A stretch of DNA of 64,000 bases from the NCBI GenBank assembly GCA_018350325.1, contig JAEVLN010000017.1:2036803-2100802 (forward strand). The letters run 5' to 3'. The position numbers and the translations under genes are program-made. The notes beneath the pieces are model-generated. The model was not told the DNA's origin, ran no database searches, and worked only from the letters and a program-made list of their open reading frames with translations. This DNA is from Globodera rostochiensis (lineage: Eukaryota; Nematoda; Chromadorea; Rhabditida; Heteroderidae). Below, in pieces: positions 10,704-21,784 of the stretch. The number at the start of each line of letters is the position of its first letter. The first letter of the stretch is position 1.

Positions 10704-13096
10704 ATGCTTTGTTTTGCTTATGCAATTTCTATTCTAATTATTTTATTTTCCCTTACAATTGCCAACGAATCGGTGAAATTAGTAAGTTAAATAGTTGAGG
10801 AAATATTTATATATTTTTTAAAATCTGCTAAATTAGGTCGATGACTATCAATTCCTCGCTTTTGTGAAAAATCCGTCCAACTTTGGGCAATTTTGCAAAG
10901 AATTGGAAGAAAAAAATAAATTGATGATTATCAGTTACGGAGAAAATTATGGGTTGACGTTTGATGAGACGATTGAATATTTGAAAGATAAGTCCGAGGC
11001 TTATCTTGGCGTTCTGTTTTTGATGAGACAGAAGTGGCAATGTGACAAAATTGAGAAACAAATTAAGGAAGAGCTTGCGCGGATAGAATGCCACAAATTT
11101 CGCAAATATTTGGACATTTTGCATGAATATTTATTCCGAGTCTACGTCGAAGGTAATGAAGGTTTGAATAAAAAATAAGTCGAATTTAAGAGGTAACTTA
11201 GCCGAACAAAGTGCAAATTCTGCTAAATTACGGGATTTTGAAATTATGAAAAGGATTTTCCGTAAACACAAAAATGCGCAATTCCCGATCTCGGCCTTAC
11301 AAATTTGTTGGGGCTCGACAATTCATTCTTGCGAACTTCAATTTTATTTATTCAAGGTGTTGACCAAATGCTTGCTCAACAATTTCCCGCGGTGAAGCCG
11401 CAGTTCAAGCTTCAACTTGGTGAAAAAATTGATGATGGGACATTGTTTGATGTTATACAAAGTTTGAGTAACATTTCGGCGTCCTTTTTTGGCCTGAATA
11501 GCGATTACAATTTGAAGAGACTGTTCGAAGCTGATTATGAACCAAAGTTATTAAAGGAAGAGGAATATGAATCAAATGATGCTAATTCGAATGCCTTAAT
11601 TCGTCAACAATTTGACAGGAAACTGAAACAAATGTTGAAAGCAACGAAAAAAAGGGCACGAACAGCAGAACGCCACGATGAAATAAGAAAATACAACGAC
11701 AAGTTTGGCATTTTTTGTCATTCGCCGTTTAAATTCTCTATTATATTGGTAATGTTGCTTATTCTAAATTAAATTAAGATATCTTTTTCAAATAAATTTC
11801 ATACATAGCACGATGACTTTGACCTTCTGCTTGCATTGTTCCACGATCCGCCAACATTTTATGAAATTTTGAAAATGGCAAAGAAACTTGGCGAAATGGA
11901 CAAAGATTTTTATATTTCGCTTAATTCATCGGATATAAAAAGAATTTTTATACGCTTCAACCGACTACAGGAAGAGCCTATTGAAAAAATAGAAATTCAA
12001 ATTGAAAATGAATTTTGCGCCTTGGCATATTTTGTTGAAGATTTGTTGAGAAAGGCGAATATAAAAAATAATCCAATTGCAAATACCAATTTAATTTCGA
12101 TGATTAAGGCAATGATAAAAAGGACCTAAAGGTAGAATCGATTCCAATTGACATTGGCAGTTTTTTGGAAAAAAAGAAATTGTGCATAAAGAAGCAGTAA
12201 GTAAAAAATATTTAAAAAAAAAATTTTATTTTTATACACATTTAGCTACTTTCTTCAGGAATTCAAGATTTCTGGGGAAAAAATAAATTCTAAATTATTA
12301 TTTAGCTTAAAAATAATTGCTTTACCATTTTTAAAATTATATTTTTTATATTAATATTTAGAAAAGAAAATGAAATAAAAAAATATCTGGAAAGCAAAGA
12401 TGTGTACAATCGCAAAAGCTTAAAAGTAAAGTTCAACCCAAGAAACGGTAATAAACTAGGGTCGAATTTATATGTGCTAAAACCTCGAAAAATTGTACAG
12501 ATTTGATACAAATTGTTCCTGAAATTATCGAGGAAATTGAACAAATGCTTCAAAAAAGCGATTGGATTTATGCGAATTTAACATATATAAAAATGGACGA
12601 ATGGATTCTGATGCAATACGCCCTTCACAAAATTGGGAATGATCAGAAATGGGAGGAAATTGAGAAATTGCTCATCGAATGGAAACGAGCGTACAACAAT
12701 TGGTATAAGGATTGCCGTTTCAATCATAAAGAAGTAAAAAAGCCCAATTTTGAAGAAATAATGGGAAATCTGATTAAAATTTTGCGAGGCTTGGTTATGC
12801 AACAAATTGTTCCTGAAATTGTCGCGGAAATTAAACAAATGCTGGAAAATCACAATTGGGATTATATCCATTTGAAGTACACAAAAAAGGTCGAATGGAA
12901 TCTTTTGGAAAACGCCCTTCACAAAATTGGGAATGATCAGAAATGGAAGGAAATTGAGCAATTGCGCGGCGAATGGGAGAAAGCGTACAACAAGAAGAAT
13001 ATGGAAAAGATTGAAGAGGTGATGCAAAATCTGATCGTAATTTTGCGGGATATTATTTGCAAAGGGTGGTTAGACCCTCAACCCTTCGGGGGATGA
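10704..13096 (+). pseudogene. Secreted helical protein, paralogue of the minus-strand gene at 14900-17416; frameshifted in exon 4
   Basis: The exons are 10704-10781 (signal peptide MLCFAYAISILIILFSLTIA), 10837-11152, 11357-11748, 11809-12196, 12362-12447 and 12501-13096. All junctions are GT-AG and agree in phase if one base is restored in the A-run at about 12114-12118. Without it, translation stops at TAA 12127-12129 after 368 residues. Past the break the other frame reads DLKVESIPIDIGSFLEKKKLC and ends at CA|GTAAGT, matching the position and phase of the intact paralogue's exon 4 end (ELHLDSIDNEIRGDVQKLEESC). The last exon holds two tandem repeats of about 80-90 residues (VPEI..EI.QML and ALHKIGNDQKW in each). 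The protein is alpha-helical and rich in K, E, I and L. No domain is recognised. It may be a recent pseudogene, a truncated secreted protein or an assembly error. Confidence 0.7.
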
Positions 13097-13109
13097 AAAT
13101 GACGTTTTT

Positions 13110-13510
13110 AACTTCATATTTCGGCATTTTTCGTACTTTTGAAAAACTTGTTGCATAAAAAATTTCGGATGTTTGAAACTTGTCTGTTGCGGAAACGTAA
13201 AATGTTGTACGGCATCGACCTTTCGAGGATGTAAAAGTTAGTGATTCTGTCGTTTTGTGAGATTTGGTAGACTTTTTATTGGATGGAAGAAATCCATTTT
13301 GTGTGCGTGTGCTATTTGTGTTTCTTTGTAAAAATCGAGCCCAAAAAAGCGCTGGAATTTGAATTTCCAAAAATTAGTTGAAATCCCCGATTGTCGTTAT
13401 TTTCACCTTTTAACTCGAAATTATACAAATACCTTTTAGCAATCAAATTTAATCTTGCTAATTTACCTATTTCATCATTCCCCCGAGTACTTCTTAGATT
13501 TATTATTTCT
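13110..13510. other. Spacer without a gene
   Basis: This is moderately A+T-rich DNA after the stop of the secreted-protein gene. The opposite-strand open frame at 13053-13370 has no splice or protein support. Confidence 0.4.
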
Positions 13511-13511
13511 G

Positions 13512-13620
13512 TTATGTATTAGGTAGTTCATTTTAAAAAAGTTTCTGAATAAAAATTGATCAATTGTTGAATCAGCAAAAAAGAAAATTGCAGAAAAGGT
13601 GGGTGCCGAAACATCCCCGA
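13512..13620. repeat. Dispersed repeat end, inverted relative to 19765-19885
   Basis: GTTATGTATTAG, AAAAGTTTCTGAATAAAAA, AAAAAAGAAAATTGCAGAAAA and CCGAAAC(A/G)(T/C)CCC occur in this order here and, reverse complemented, at 19885-19765. The two copies are therefore one family in opposite orientation. The copy at 19.8 kb interrupts a chemoreceptor gene, which points to a mobile origin. Confidence 0.75.
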
Positions 13621-13860
13621 CCCGAAAATGAGGGGTTTTAAAAATGTAAGACCGGTACTGAGGTTCCGGGGAGCGGATGGCCCGCGCGGAAAGACTCCTT
13701 CCTCGAAGGGGTCCATAAAAGGGGTGGATCAAGCGGGATCGAGGCACTCTCCCATCTCACTCCCATCCCGCCCCTTGAGAGCCCTGCCTGACCCAAAAGG
13801 GAAGAAGTAATTGATCACGAGGGAAGCCGGGGAGACCATTCCCGAAGCCCGGCTTAAGCT
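13621..13860. other. GC-rich island, possible body of the same dispersed element
   Basis: This patch is clearly GC-richer than its surroundings, with CGGGGAGCGGATGGCCCGCG and CCCGAAGCCCGGC. Both strands have open frames of 60-90 codons, as expected from the composition. I recognise no RNA gene or protein. Confidence 0.35.
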
Positions 13861-13869
13861 TTACTTTAA

Positions 13870-14880
13870 TCAAATGTTGGACAAAAAATTTAATAAAACG
13901 CTTTATTTCAAAACTATAGCGTGTTTCTAAAATTATCTAAAAATAAATCATCCAAAGTCAGCCTCTTTGGTGAGTCGGATGAAGCATTGTTTTCGGTTCA
14001 TTTATGCTTAGATTTATTTTTTCTCAATTTTTTTTATTGAATTTGAAGCTTTTGTAAGCCGTTTTTCAAAATAATGAAAAAGGAAAAGGACCAACACGTA
14101 AGAACACTTTTTTTGAGCTAATTTTTTTGGAAAAAACTACTAAAAATATGCAAATGCATAAATCCCAGTCCTAGTTATCATTTTCAAAGCAATCTATTCA
14201 ATTAAACTTTATCAGTGCTGTGTGAAAAACATGAAAGATTAGATTATTAAGATATTAGTTATAAGCAACTCTCTTTTTATGTTTAAAAATTTAAGTTAAC
14301 AAATAGCCGGCCGCCTGAGCCCCTATTTTGGGGGAAATTTCCCCCGAAAAGGAAGGAAATTTACACAGGAAACCTTCCCGTAAAAAAAGAAACCTCCCTA
14401 CTAAAAAGTCACCAATTTGGAGTGAAAATTTTTATCGAAAAGCTCTCCAACAAATATTAGGAGAACCAAAATAATTTGTTTATATTCCATGCAATTTAAC
14501 ACGGTATCCAGTTTTGTTTATAAAAAAAACTTTGTTTCCACACCCCAAGACACTTTCAATTTAACACGTCCTTTTGCTCTTCAAATAATTAAAACTCACC
14601 TTCCATATTTTGACATTTTTTGGGGGTTTTGGTCAGTTTTAGCACATTTTTAGTCCATATTTTGGGGATTTTTAGTCAATATTTTAAGTCAATATTTCAT
14701 GTTTTTTAGTCCATATAAATCTCGACCCTAAACATAATATAAAAGCATAATACAAATCAAAATTCATTAGAATCCCTAAAACGGTGAATATTTAAATCAT
14801 CGAAGATCGGCCAAGAAAAGTCCCAAAAATAACAAAATAAAAAACACAAAGAAATCATTTGGATATTATCATATCTCCGC
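13870..14880. other. Spacer with transposon remnants
   Basis: At about 14145-14180 lies the reverse complement of a terminus like that at 15877 (CTAGGACTGGGATTTATGCA). At 14630-14720, repeats of TTTTTAGTCCATATTTTGG resemble sequence in the GPCR intron at 8030-8140 and at 18400-18440. No gene is seen. Confidence 0.4.
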
Positions 14881-14899
14881 TAACATTCGATGCGTCCAT

Positions 14900-17416
14900 T
14901 TATTGGGCATAATGTTCCTTCACAGTTTCAAGCATTTTTTCAAAAGTTTTTGCCAAAGTTCGGGCCTGATCTTTGAGTTGCATAAGCGGTATTTCTAAAT
15001 TGTATGTTTCAATCCATCGCCAACCCCACTCCAAGCATCTGTTTATTTCGTCAATTTCAAATATAAAATCTTTTAATCTTTCTTCGGTAACGATTTCTTC
15101 CATTTTAATTTGCCCAGGCTTCAGCTTGTTGCAGGATTCCTTCGTTTGTTCCCACAATTCAGGCCCAAAATCCTCTCGATATTGCTGAATTTTTAACGAT
15201 AAATTATTCAGATCCGGAATTTGTTCAATATATTGAATGTTCGATTTTATATTCTCAACTTTTTCGCCAAATTGTCGAATTGTGCAGATTATTGTAACGG
15301 CTTTTTGGTACTTTTCTTCAGCAATGCTTTTAGGATTCTTTTTCAAAAATTCAATATCATTTTCCAATTGTTCCGTACTTTTATTGTTTATTGCCTTCCA
15401 AAACTTAGCATCTTCTTCCGGAATTGCCACTTCTACCAGTGTTTTTATGCGATTAAACAATGCCACCAAATTAAACTGATGGGCGTGCTCTTTGCCTATC
15501 AATGCCTCAATTATGCTTATTTTCTCGGGATTTGTGTTTTTTATAAAAAGTTTTATTTTAAGCAACATTAATTTTGCATTCTTTTTTAAATATGCTTCTT
15601 CGTGCGGGATCCCAAACCGACGCAACTGCTCTGCTGAATTGCCGACCCAATCAGACAACAAATCTTCAGCTCTGTCATGAACATCTTAAAATTGTTGTAA
15701 ATTTAAGTTTTCGCGGGCATTGTTTACCCTTCCGTTGGTTGAACATGAAATTTATGGCCAGTTCATAGTACACATTATTCAAAAAAATATTTTTTGCTTC
15801 CTCATTATCACTAAAAATAATTTAAGCGTTTAAAATTTTGCTTAAAATTAGTAAAATTAACAGAAATTATTATATATAGGGCTGGGATTATATGCATTTT
15901 GCATATTTTAGTCCAATTAAGTTTGGATGTAATTAGCTCAAAAAAGATGTTGTTACGTTGGCCTTTTTTTGACCATTTGGAATTGCATGTTTTGCATATT
16001 TTGGCACTTTTTTGACTAAAAATTCTTTAACAAAAATGCAATAAAAAAACAAAATTTTGCATATTTTGAGCATTTTGTAGGATATTTTGGCAAAAAATGC
16101 CATTTTTCGTGTTTATGAATCCCAGCTATAAAAGTAAAAAACTTGCAATTTTTTGCAGCTTTCCTCAAGTTTCTGAACATCTCCTCGAATTTCGTTGTCA
16201 ATCGAATCCAAGTGCAATTCGGGGTCAATCATTTTATCACTCATCATTTTAATGAGACTTTCCGAAATTATTTGGAAAAATATTGCATATTCACATTCAT
16301 AGATTTTATTTTCCCATTTCCAATTAAAGAAAAATGCCGATTTTATTTGATTTAACAAATTCACGAAAATTTTCGCTATTTTGCCGCTCGGAATGCGTTG
16401 TTTTTCTCTGGAGTATAAGTATATCCAATTGTGTGCTTTTCTTAGAAGTTTTGTTGACTCGTATATTGAGAATTTTTGATCATTTAATTGTTTCAAAATT
16501 TGGTAATTTTCTGAAGATTTAATTTTGGAAATTTATTTAACAAAAATCAAACTAACTTTACCTCGAGAGAATTTAAAAGCTTCTTGTTTGCTGTTTTCCT
16601 TTTGGTGTACGTCGGATTTTTCTTTGTATATTGCAACTCCAAAAATTGGTTCTTGATTTGCTTTTGTTTTCATTTTAATTATTTTAATCCAATAATCAAA
16701 AATGCTAAAAAAGGAAAATTTAATTAGGTTAATGTATTTTTTAAAATTCTGAAATTACATTAATCCTTCATCTGGAAGAATGAAGCACTTCGGCACGGCA
16801 AGAAATGTTTGCATTTTGTCCTTTGAATTTTCTTGGATTTCTTTAAGCGTTCCGTCAATATTTTTGCCGTGTACGAGCGCCTCCAGTCTTGTCGCAAAAG
16901 AAAATAATAAATTGAATAATTGCGCTTCCGAAAATTTCACAGAAAGTTCGTTTAGCAAACCTTGCACCTTTTTATACCATTTTTCGAACAAAAGTGTTTT
17001 GATAGTGTATAATTCGTCGCCCGAATTTGTCACAGAATCGAATTGTTTTGGAACAATAATTGCTTTTAGCAAATTACGCACATCTTCGCCAACAATCGCT
17101 TGGATTGCCATTATAAAAGCAGGCTTTTTGGATGCAATACATTCAAATTCACCATTTTCATTTTTTCTGACGATTTGACGACTTGCAAATGTGTGCAATT
17201 CGTCCAAAAATGTGTTGGCGACATTCAAGTCGAGTTCTAACGCTTTTTCAGCGTCATTGAATTCTCCGTGAAAATGTTCACCAATCGCTGTCATCAAATC
17301 GTAGAATTTGTCATTTTCATTCTGCTAATTAGAATTAAAAATCATTTAATATTTTTCATATTTACCTGTGCTTCCAACGTCACTGATAAAAGAATCAGAA
17401 TGAAGACAACGGCCAT
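14900..17416 (-). CDS. Secreted alpha-helical protein, unrecognised family (intact paralogue)
   Basis: There are six minus-strand exons: 17416-17366, 17324-16759, 16704-16562, 16510-16147, 15810-15728 and 15684-14900. The lengths sum to 1992 bases, an exact open frame of 663 residues plus stop, and every junction phase agrees (0, 2, 1, 2, 1). Exon 1 is a signal peptide (MAVVFILILLSVTLEAQ). The intron after exon 4 begins GCAAGT and ends TTTTTAG, a GC-AG intron; using the nearby GTTTTT donor would break the frame. No transmembrane segment follows the signal, so the product is probably secreted. It is K/E/I/L-rich with long predicted helices and few cysteines. The plus-strand gene at 10704-13096 is a paralogue in tail-to-tail orientation. 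I do not recognise a domain; a nematode-restricted secreted protein is the likeliest reading. The 252-base element at 15877 sits in intron 4. Confidence 0.75.
15877..16128. mobile_element. Small TIR element inside intron 4 of the secreted-protein gene
   Basis: It begins TAGGGCTGGGATTATATGCA and ends GAATCCCAGCTA, giving imperfect inverted termini around GCTGGGATT. The interior is rich in TTTTGCATATTTT, like the hAT-like element at 3731. I cannot find a convincing target duplication (TATA on both sides at most). It lies within the GC-AG intron, close to the donor side. Confidence 0.6.
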
Positions 17417-17439
17417 TTTGGCCGAATTAAAAAAGTACA

Positions 17440-18395
17440 GGTCCATCCCCTAAGATAATAATGAGTAAAGTTTGGAAATTTTTAAAAGTTTTTATCATCG
17501 GGATTTCAATGTTAGGCTCTTAAGATTTCGCGTTTTTAGTCAATGATAAATCCGGACCCTAGTGATTAGCCCCACCCCAAAAACCCCCCAGTAAACTTTT
17601 ATATGACTTTTAACTTTTAATTTTGTATTTAAAAAAAAGGGGGGGGGGTACAATCTTAACTATTACCCAGAACAGATCCAAAAAAAGTTGGAAAGTTCTA
17701 ATCCTGTTACAAAACCCGCGTCTCTGAAAACACGGTTAACCGAAAACTGGGGATACTGGTACTGTCCAACCTTAAAAAACTTATTTGTTAGAGGAAAATT
17801 TGCAAAATAAATTCTTGTAAAAGAGCAAATGCAAAGTGAGAAATTAAAAACTGCAATAATTATATATGGTTTCATATTCGAAAACAAACAAATTTCCGGT
17901 CGCCTGATCAGAAACTAAATTTTATTTTTACAAAAGAAAAAGATTTAGAAAATATAAGCTATGGAATATTTCACCTTACTTTTATTGATTGATGGTTTCA
18001 TATTTCTATCCATCACATATATTTAATTAAAAACACGGGACAGCAAATGCCATGACATCAAAATGCCAATAAAATGTATTGATATATTTCACTACTTTAC
18101 TTTTATTGATTGATTATCGGCAATATTGGGTTTTTAATTGAAGCTGACATACCGGGCTGGAGTTGGGGGATCCCGACTAAATCCCAAACAATATAAAAAA
18201 GGCTCGGTCGGGAACCCGAGAAAATCCCGGCGTATCCCGAAAAAATCCCAGCAGTATCCGGAGACCGGCTAATACTAGCGGTAGATATTTGTCAATTTTT
18301 TTTTATTTTATAATTTTCTAAAATCTGAAAAATAGGGCGTATAAATTGTTAGAAGGAAAACGATAAAGATCGACAAATTTTTAGGTTTTACGACG
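17440..18395. other. Spacer with GGGGG-ACCATCTT repeat end and CCCG-rich patch
   Basis: A G-run followed by TACAATCTTAACTATTACCCA (17638-17668) resembles 27088-27112. The patch 18140-18265 repeats ATCCCGA and ATCCCGG words, like 7010-7165. No coding exon is seen. Confidence 0.4.
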
Positions 18396-18399
18396 CATT

Positions 18400-18700
18400 T
18401 TGTTCTTCAGTTTTAGCACAGTTTTTAGTCTATATAAATATCGATCCTTCGAAAAAAGAAAAGCATAAACACCAATGAAAATTTCAAGAAATTCCGAAAA
18501 ACAGGTTAAAATCCGGATTAGAAAACCGGTAAAAAAAAATTGCCAAAAAGTTCACAAACAAATCATTCGGACTCTGCCAATATTCGATGCGTCCATGGGC
18601 TAATGTTCTTTGACATTTTCATTTTTTCTAAAGTTTTTGCCATAGTTTGGGCTTGTTCTTTAAATTATTGGTTTTCCCAAATGTCTCAATTTTTAAACAT
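18400..18700 (-). pseudogene. Third, degenerate 3' fragment of the secreted-protein family
   Basis: The segment matches 14635-15010, the 3' flank and C-terminal codons of the minus-strand secreted-protein gene, in the same orientation. Shared words are TTTTTAGTC(C/T)ATAT, AAATCATT(T/C)GGA, ATTCGATGCGTCCAT and AAAGTTTTTGCCA(A/T)AGTT. Indels destroy the frame and the match ends where upstream coding sequence should start. It indicates an earlier duplication of this locus. Confidence 0.7.
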
Positions 18701-18883
18701 ATTGTAATTAAGCTCTCACGGCATTACGCACCGATACATTATAGATTCACGTCCAGAATGCTTTTTCTTCGAATTTAGCTGGCAAAAATGTTACTAAATA
18801 TAACAATTAAAAGAACACCTCTATAAATATTCCAAAATAGCTTAAAATGTTTAAATGTTTAATTTTTTAACAATTTTGGCGAA

Positions 18884-19755
18884 ATGTCTGACAGCACTTT
18901 ATCTGGCACGAAATTAGTGGATTTGTTGAACACCGGGCTGACCAACGCCGCCTTCAAGCAGTTCACCATTGTCTGTCTGTTTATCTCCGGCACTCTGACT
19001 ATGCGTCTGCTGTTGCTTGCCCGTTTCCGTCCCGCTGTTCTCCATGTGCCGGAACTATCGCGCGCATTAATTGTCTATTTATGTTTTCATTGTGCCGGTG
19101 GCATTCTATCCTTGCCACACAATTTTTATGTGGTCATCATGTTCTATTATGGCACAAACGCTTGGGTAAAGTTTGTTAAGAACAGAAAAAATTCTTGTCA
19201 AGAGATTCTCGAGTTTCCCAATTCAGTACACACCCGGTACGGTCTACAGCATTTTCTGGTCGGGCCAATTGCTGATGACGTACACAGCAATCTCACCACT
19301 GGCTGTCCTGTTTCTCACCATGGAACGATGTTTTATGATCAAATTGGCGACAAATCCGGCAAAAAGGGAACGCATTGAGCGATGGATGTGCTGGGCCAGC
19401 ATTGCGACTCTGTTGGCCGCTTTTTTAGCCAGCACAGGCATTTACAAGGATGAACTGCCGTTGGACATCAACAGTAAGTTCTTTTCAAAAATGTATAAAA
19501 AGCACCGAATGGTATTATTCAACTACGGTAAATTTTAAAAAGAATTCTTGGCGCCAGTTCAAACTGCTGAAACTACACATCGCCACAAAAGTTTTGTTTT
19601 TAGTGAACTGCGAGTCGGTGTCCTGTGTGATGGTGAAATGGCGTAATTTGCCGCAAATGCTGTTTTGTGTGCTTTTTTATTGTTGCTTTGGTGGCTTTTT
19701 GATTAACTTGAAGGGCACGCGCTTTAAAAATTTGTGTTGCAGTTTATGGACATTA
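18884..19755 (+). pseudogene. Nematode chemoreceptor-like 7TM gene, truncated after TM5
   Basis: The exons are 18884-19165, 19227-19473 and 19604 to about 19755. The first two introns (61 and 130 bp) are GT-AG and phase-consistent. Exon 1 encodes two hydrophobic helices (FTIVCLFISGTL... and ALIVYLCFHCAGG...). Exon 2 encodes a third ending LFLTMERCFMIKL, a DRY-like position, and a fourth (WMCWASIATLLAAF). Exon 3 encodes a fifth (MLFCVLFYCCFGGF) after NCESVSC. The frame then runs into the dispersed repeat at 19765, and no exons for TM6-TM7 are found downstream, so the receptor cannot be complete. The layout resembles nematode serpentine chemoreceptors; the subfamily is not assigned. Part of exon 3 was copied, inverted, to 27114-27189. 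Confidence 0.65.
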
Positions 19756-19764
19756 TTGCGTAAG

Positions 19765-19885
19765 AGTCGGGGACGTTTCGGCCCCGGGCGTTTCGACCCC
19801 ACATTTTTCTGCAATTTTCTTTTTTGCATAAGCAACAGCGAGCGATTTTTATTCAGAAACTTTTTTCAGGTGAACTAATACATAA
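19765..19885. repeat. Dispersed repeat that ends the chemoreceptor gene
   Basis: This is the reverse complement of 13512-13620. It starts directly after the TM5 exon codons. Downstream, GGGGGGCGCCAGCTTTACTAT at about 19905 resembles the G-run repeat end at 27088 and 17638. Confidence 0.75.
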
Positions 19886-20416
19886 CAAAAAAAATAATTC
19901 AAATTGGGGGGCGCCAGCTTTACTATGCCGAAAATCAAGTACTTGACGAGAATCATGGATTCAATGATTTGACGAAATTAATTTCAGATTCACGATTAGC
20001 ACCCTCAAAAACCTCCGGTTTTGAAAAAGTCGATCCTTAGTGGTGTATTTTTCGTTTTTATTGAATTTTTGTTAAGGAATTTTTGAAAAATGGCGAAATA
20101 TGGGAAAAATATGGATTATAAAATGGGCTCTAGAAGCTCCAACCAAAGCTAAAAATACTATTTATGGCATTTAGAAGCTGTTTCAAGTGCGCAAAAAAAT
20201 ATGGATGTCCATATAAATCGCCGCCCTATCTATTAATTTGATCACAAGGAATATTGTTTATTTCCTAATTCTGGTAAAATATGTGTGAGATATGTTCCAA
20301 AAATTGTTGATTTCCTATCATTAAAATCAGGGGCAAAAATACGCCGGATTCGGATCTATCTACTAATGATCTAGCGTCAAATTAAACAATCGTCAATGCC
20401 TAATGAGCGCTTCGCG

Positions 20417-20700
20417 TTAGAATGCATTACATTTTTCTTTATTTTTATGACACCGAAATGTACCTTTTTTCGAGCATACCGAAGTGCCCGGGGTCCGTTG
20501 TACATCAGCCAAATACAGACCGGTGGGGTTGGATTTGTCCCGTATGTCCCTGCTATAAATTAAATTTAAATTAGCAAAATTTTTGAAGCGTTTCACGCTC
20601 ATCACCATATTCCGATTCGATCTCAACAAAACCGCCATAAAAGTCGCTTTTGATTTTTTCATCAAATTTCTTCTTCAGATTTGCCCTTAATTTTCTTTAA
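20417..20700 (-). CDS. Possible exon fragments, unidentified
   Basis: Two adjacent open minus-strand segments lie here. The first (about 20685-20570) reads KSDFYGGFVEIESEYGDERE in one frame. The second (about 20560-20417) reads SNPTGLYLADVQRTPGTSVC in another. I could not join them with a normal intron. They may be exons of a decayed gene. No family is recognised. Confidence 0.25.
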
Positions 20701-20824
20701 ATTTGCTTAACTCCTTTAATGATTCATTCAATTCTATCCCAATCAGCCAAATTTTCTTGCAATAACTGAAAAAATGAATGCTTTTAAAGAAATTATAAAA
20801 TTTTCATTAGTTTAATTCTGTAAA

Positions 20825-20940
20825 TATCAGAGCCAGGCCTGGACCTGGGTACAGACAGGCCTGGATTTTAATGGACTTTGTCCAGGGAAATCGTAAAATC
20901 GTGTCCAGAGGCACCTTCTCCAGGTCCAGCATCCGGGCCC
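20825..20940. repeat. Palindrome-rich CCAGGCCTGG block
   Basis: CCAGGCCTGG and CAGGCCTGG occur twice, with TCCAGGTCCAG and TGTCCAG words around them. The block is self-complementary and could fold. It is probably a remnant of an inverted-repeat element. Confidence 0.5.
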
Positions 20941-20999
20941 ACTAATTTTCAAAATGGCGGGCTCTTGTAAAAATGTAAATAATAAATTAAATTTTATTC

Positions 21000-21784
21000 A
21001 TTTTCTCCCCAGTTTTGCATTAACCTCGTGGCCGGGAATTTCGGAGATGACATTTTACCGCATTCCCCTAGAGAAAAGCAACGAGAACAGATATGGCTAA
21101 ATTTATCCACTTTTCCAACGGATTTTCAATAATTTGTGCTAATTCGGGCCCGAGGCGTTTGCTGACAAAATTAGCAAAATTGTCAATTCGATAATTGGAT
21201 GCCGTACAAGTGACCACGATGAAATGTTCACACTGAATTTTAAAATTTTACAGTTATTTCTTTATTTTTTACCATATTTGAGAATTTTTGGCTTTCTAAT
21301 GGAACAATCAGTACATTTGGAACATTTTCATTTCGTATTTTTACCAACGCTAAAATAAAAGGAAAATGACGTGAAAAAATTATTGTTAAACTGTGCCTGC
21401 CTTTGGTCATTTGATTTTGTATGCATTTTATGGAGGATAAATTGGCATTCTGTGCCAAATTGTTCAGGGAATGTTGGGGGTGATGATCGGATGGCCATTT
21501 CGGCACGGATTGTTTTAATCAATGCTTTGGGGGAAAATTGCCTTTTTGTGAACCATTCTCGTCCCGGCGTCCAACTCAGAAATTCGCCCTTCCGATCAAA
21601 GTCAATTTCAGCCAATTGTATCGGCATCGGCCATTTCCTAAATTTTAGCGAATCATTCATAACAAATTTCATAAAATTCATTTTAACAATTTTAACTTAC
21701 CACGTTGAATATGTGACGAAGAACTTTTCGATTAACCATGGCACAGATGCATTTGGTACAGCAAAATATTTTAGCCACCATTAA
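21000..21784 (-). CDS. Possible multi-exon gene, unidentified, probably decayed
   Basis: A short ATG exon (21784 to about 21702, MVAKIFCCTKCICAMVNRKV) ends at a good GTAAGT donor. An open segment follows (about 21640-21390, IQLAEIDFDRKGEFLSWTPG), then another around 21350-21260 (IRNENVPNVLIVPLESQKF), and a last one at about 21235-21070 that ends in a hydrophobic stretch (INLAISVLVAFL). The first junction does not keep frame with any acceptor I can see, so the gene is either broken or wrongly modelled. I do not recognise the protein. Confidence 0.3.

Noticed and set aside
14973..15768. Several plus-strand frames over 14973-15768 and 16334-17178
   Set aside because: They lie antisense to the six-exon secreted gene, whose phases and signal peptide make the minus strand the coding one.
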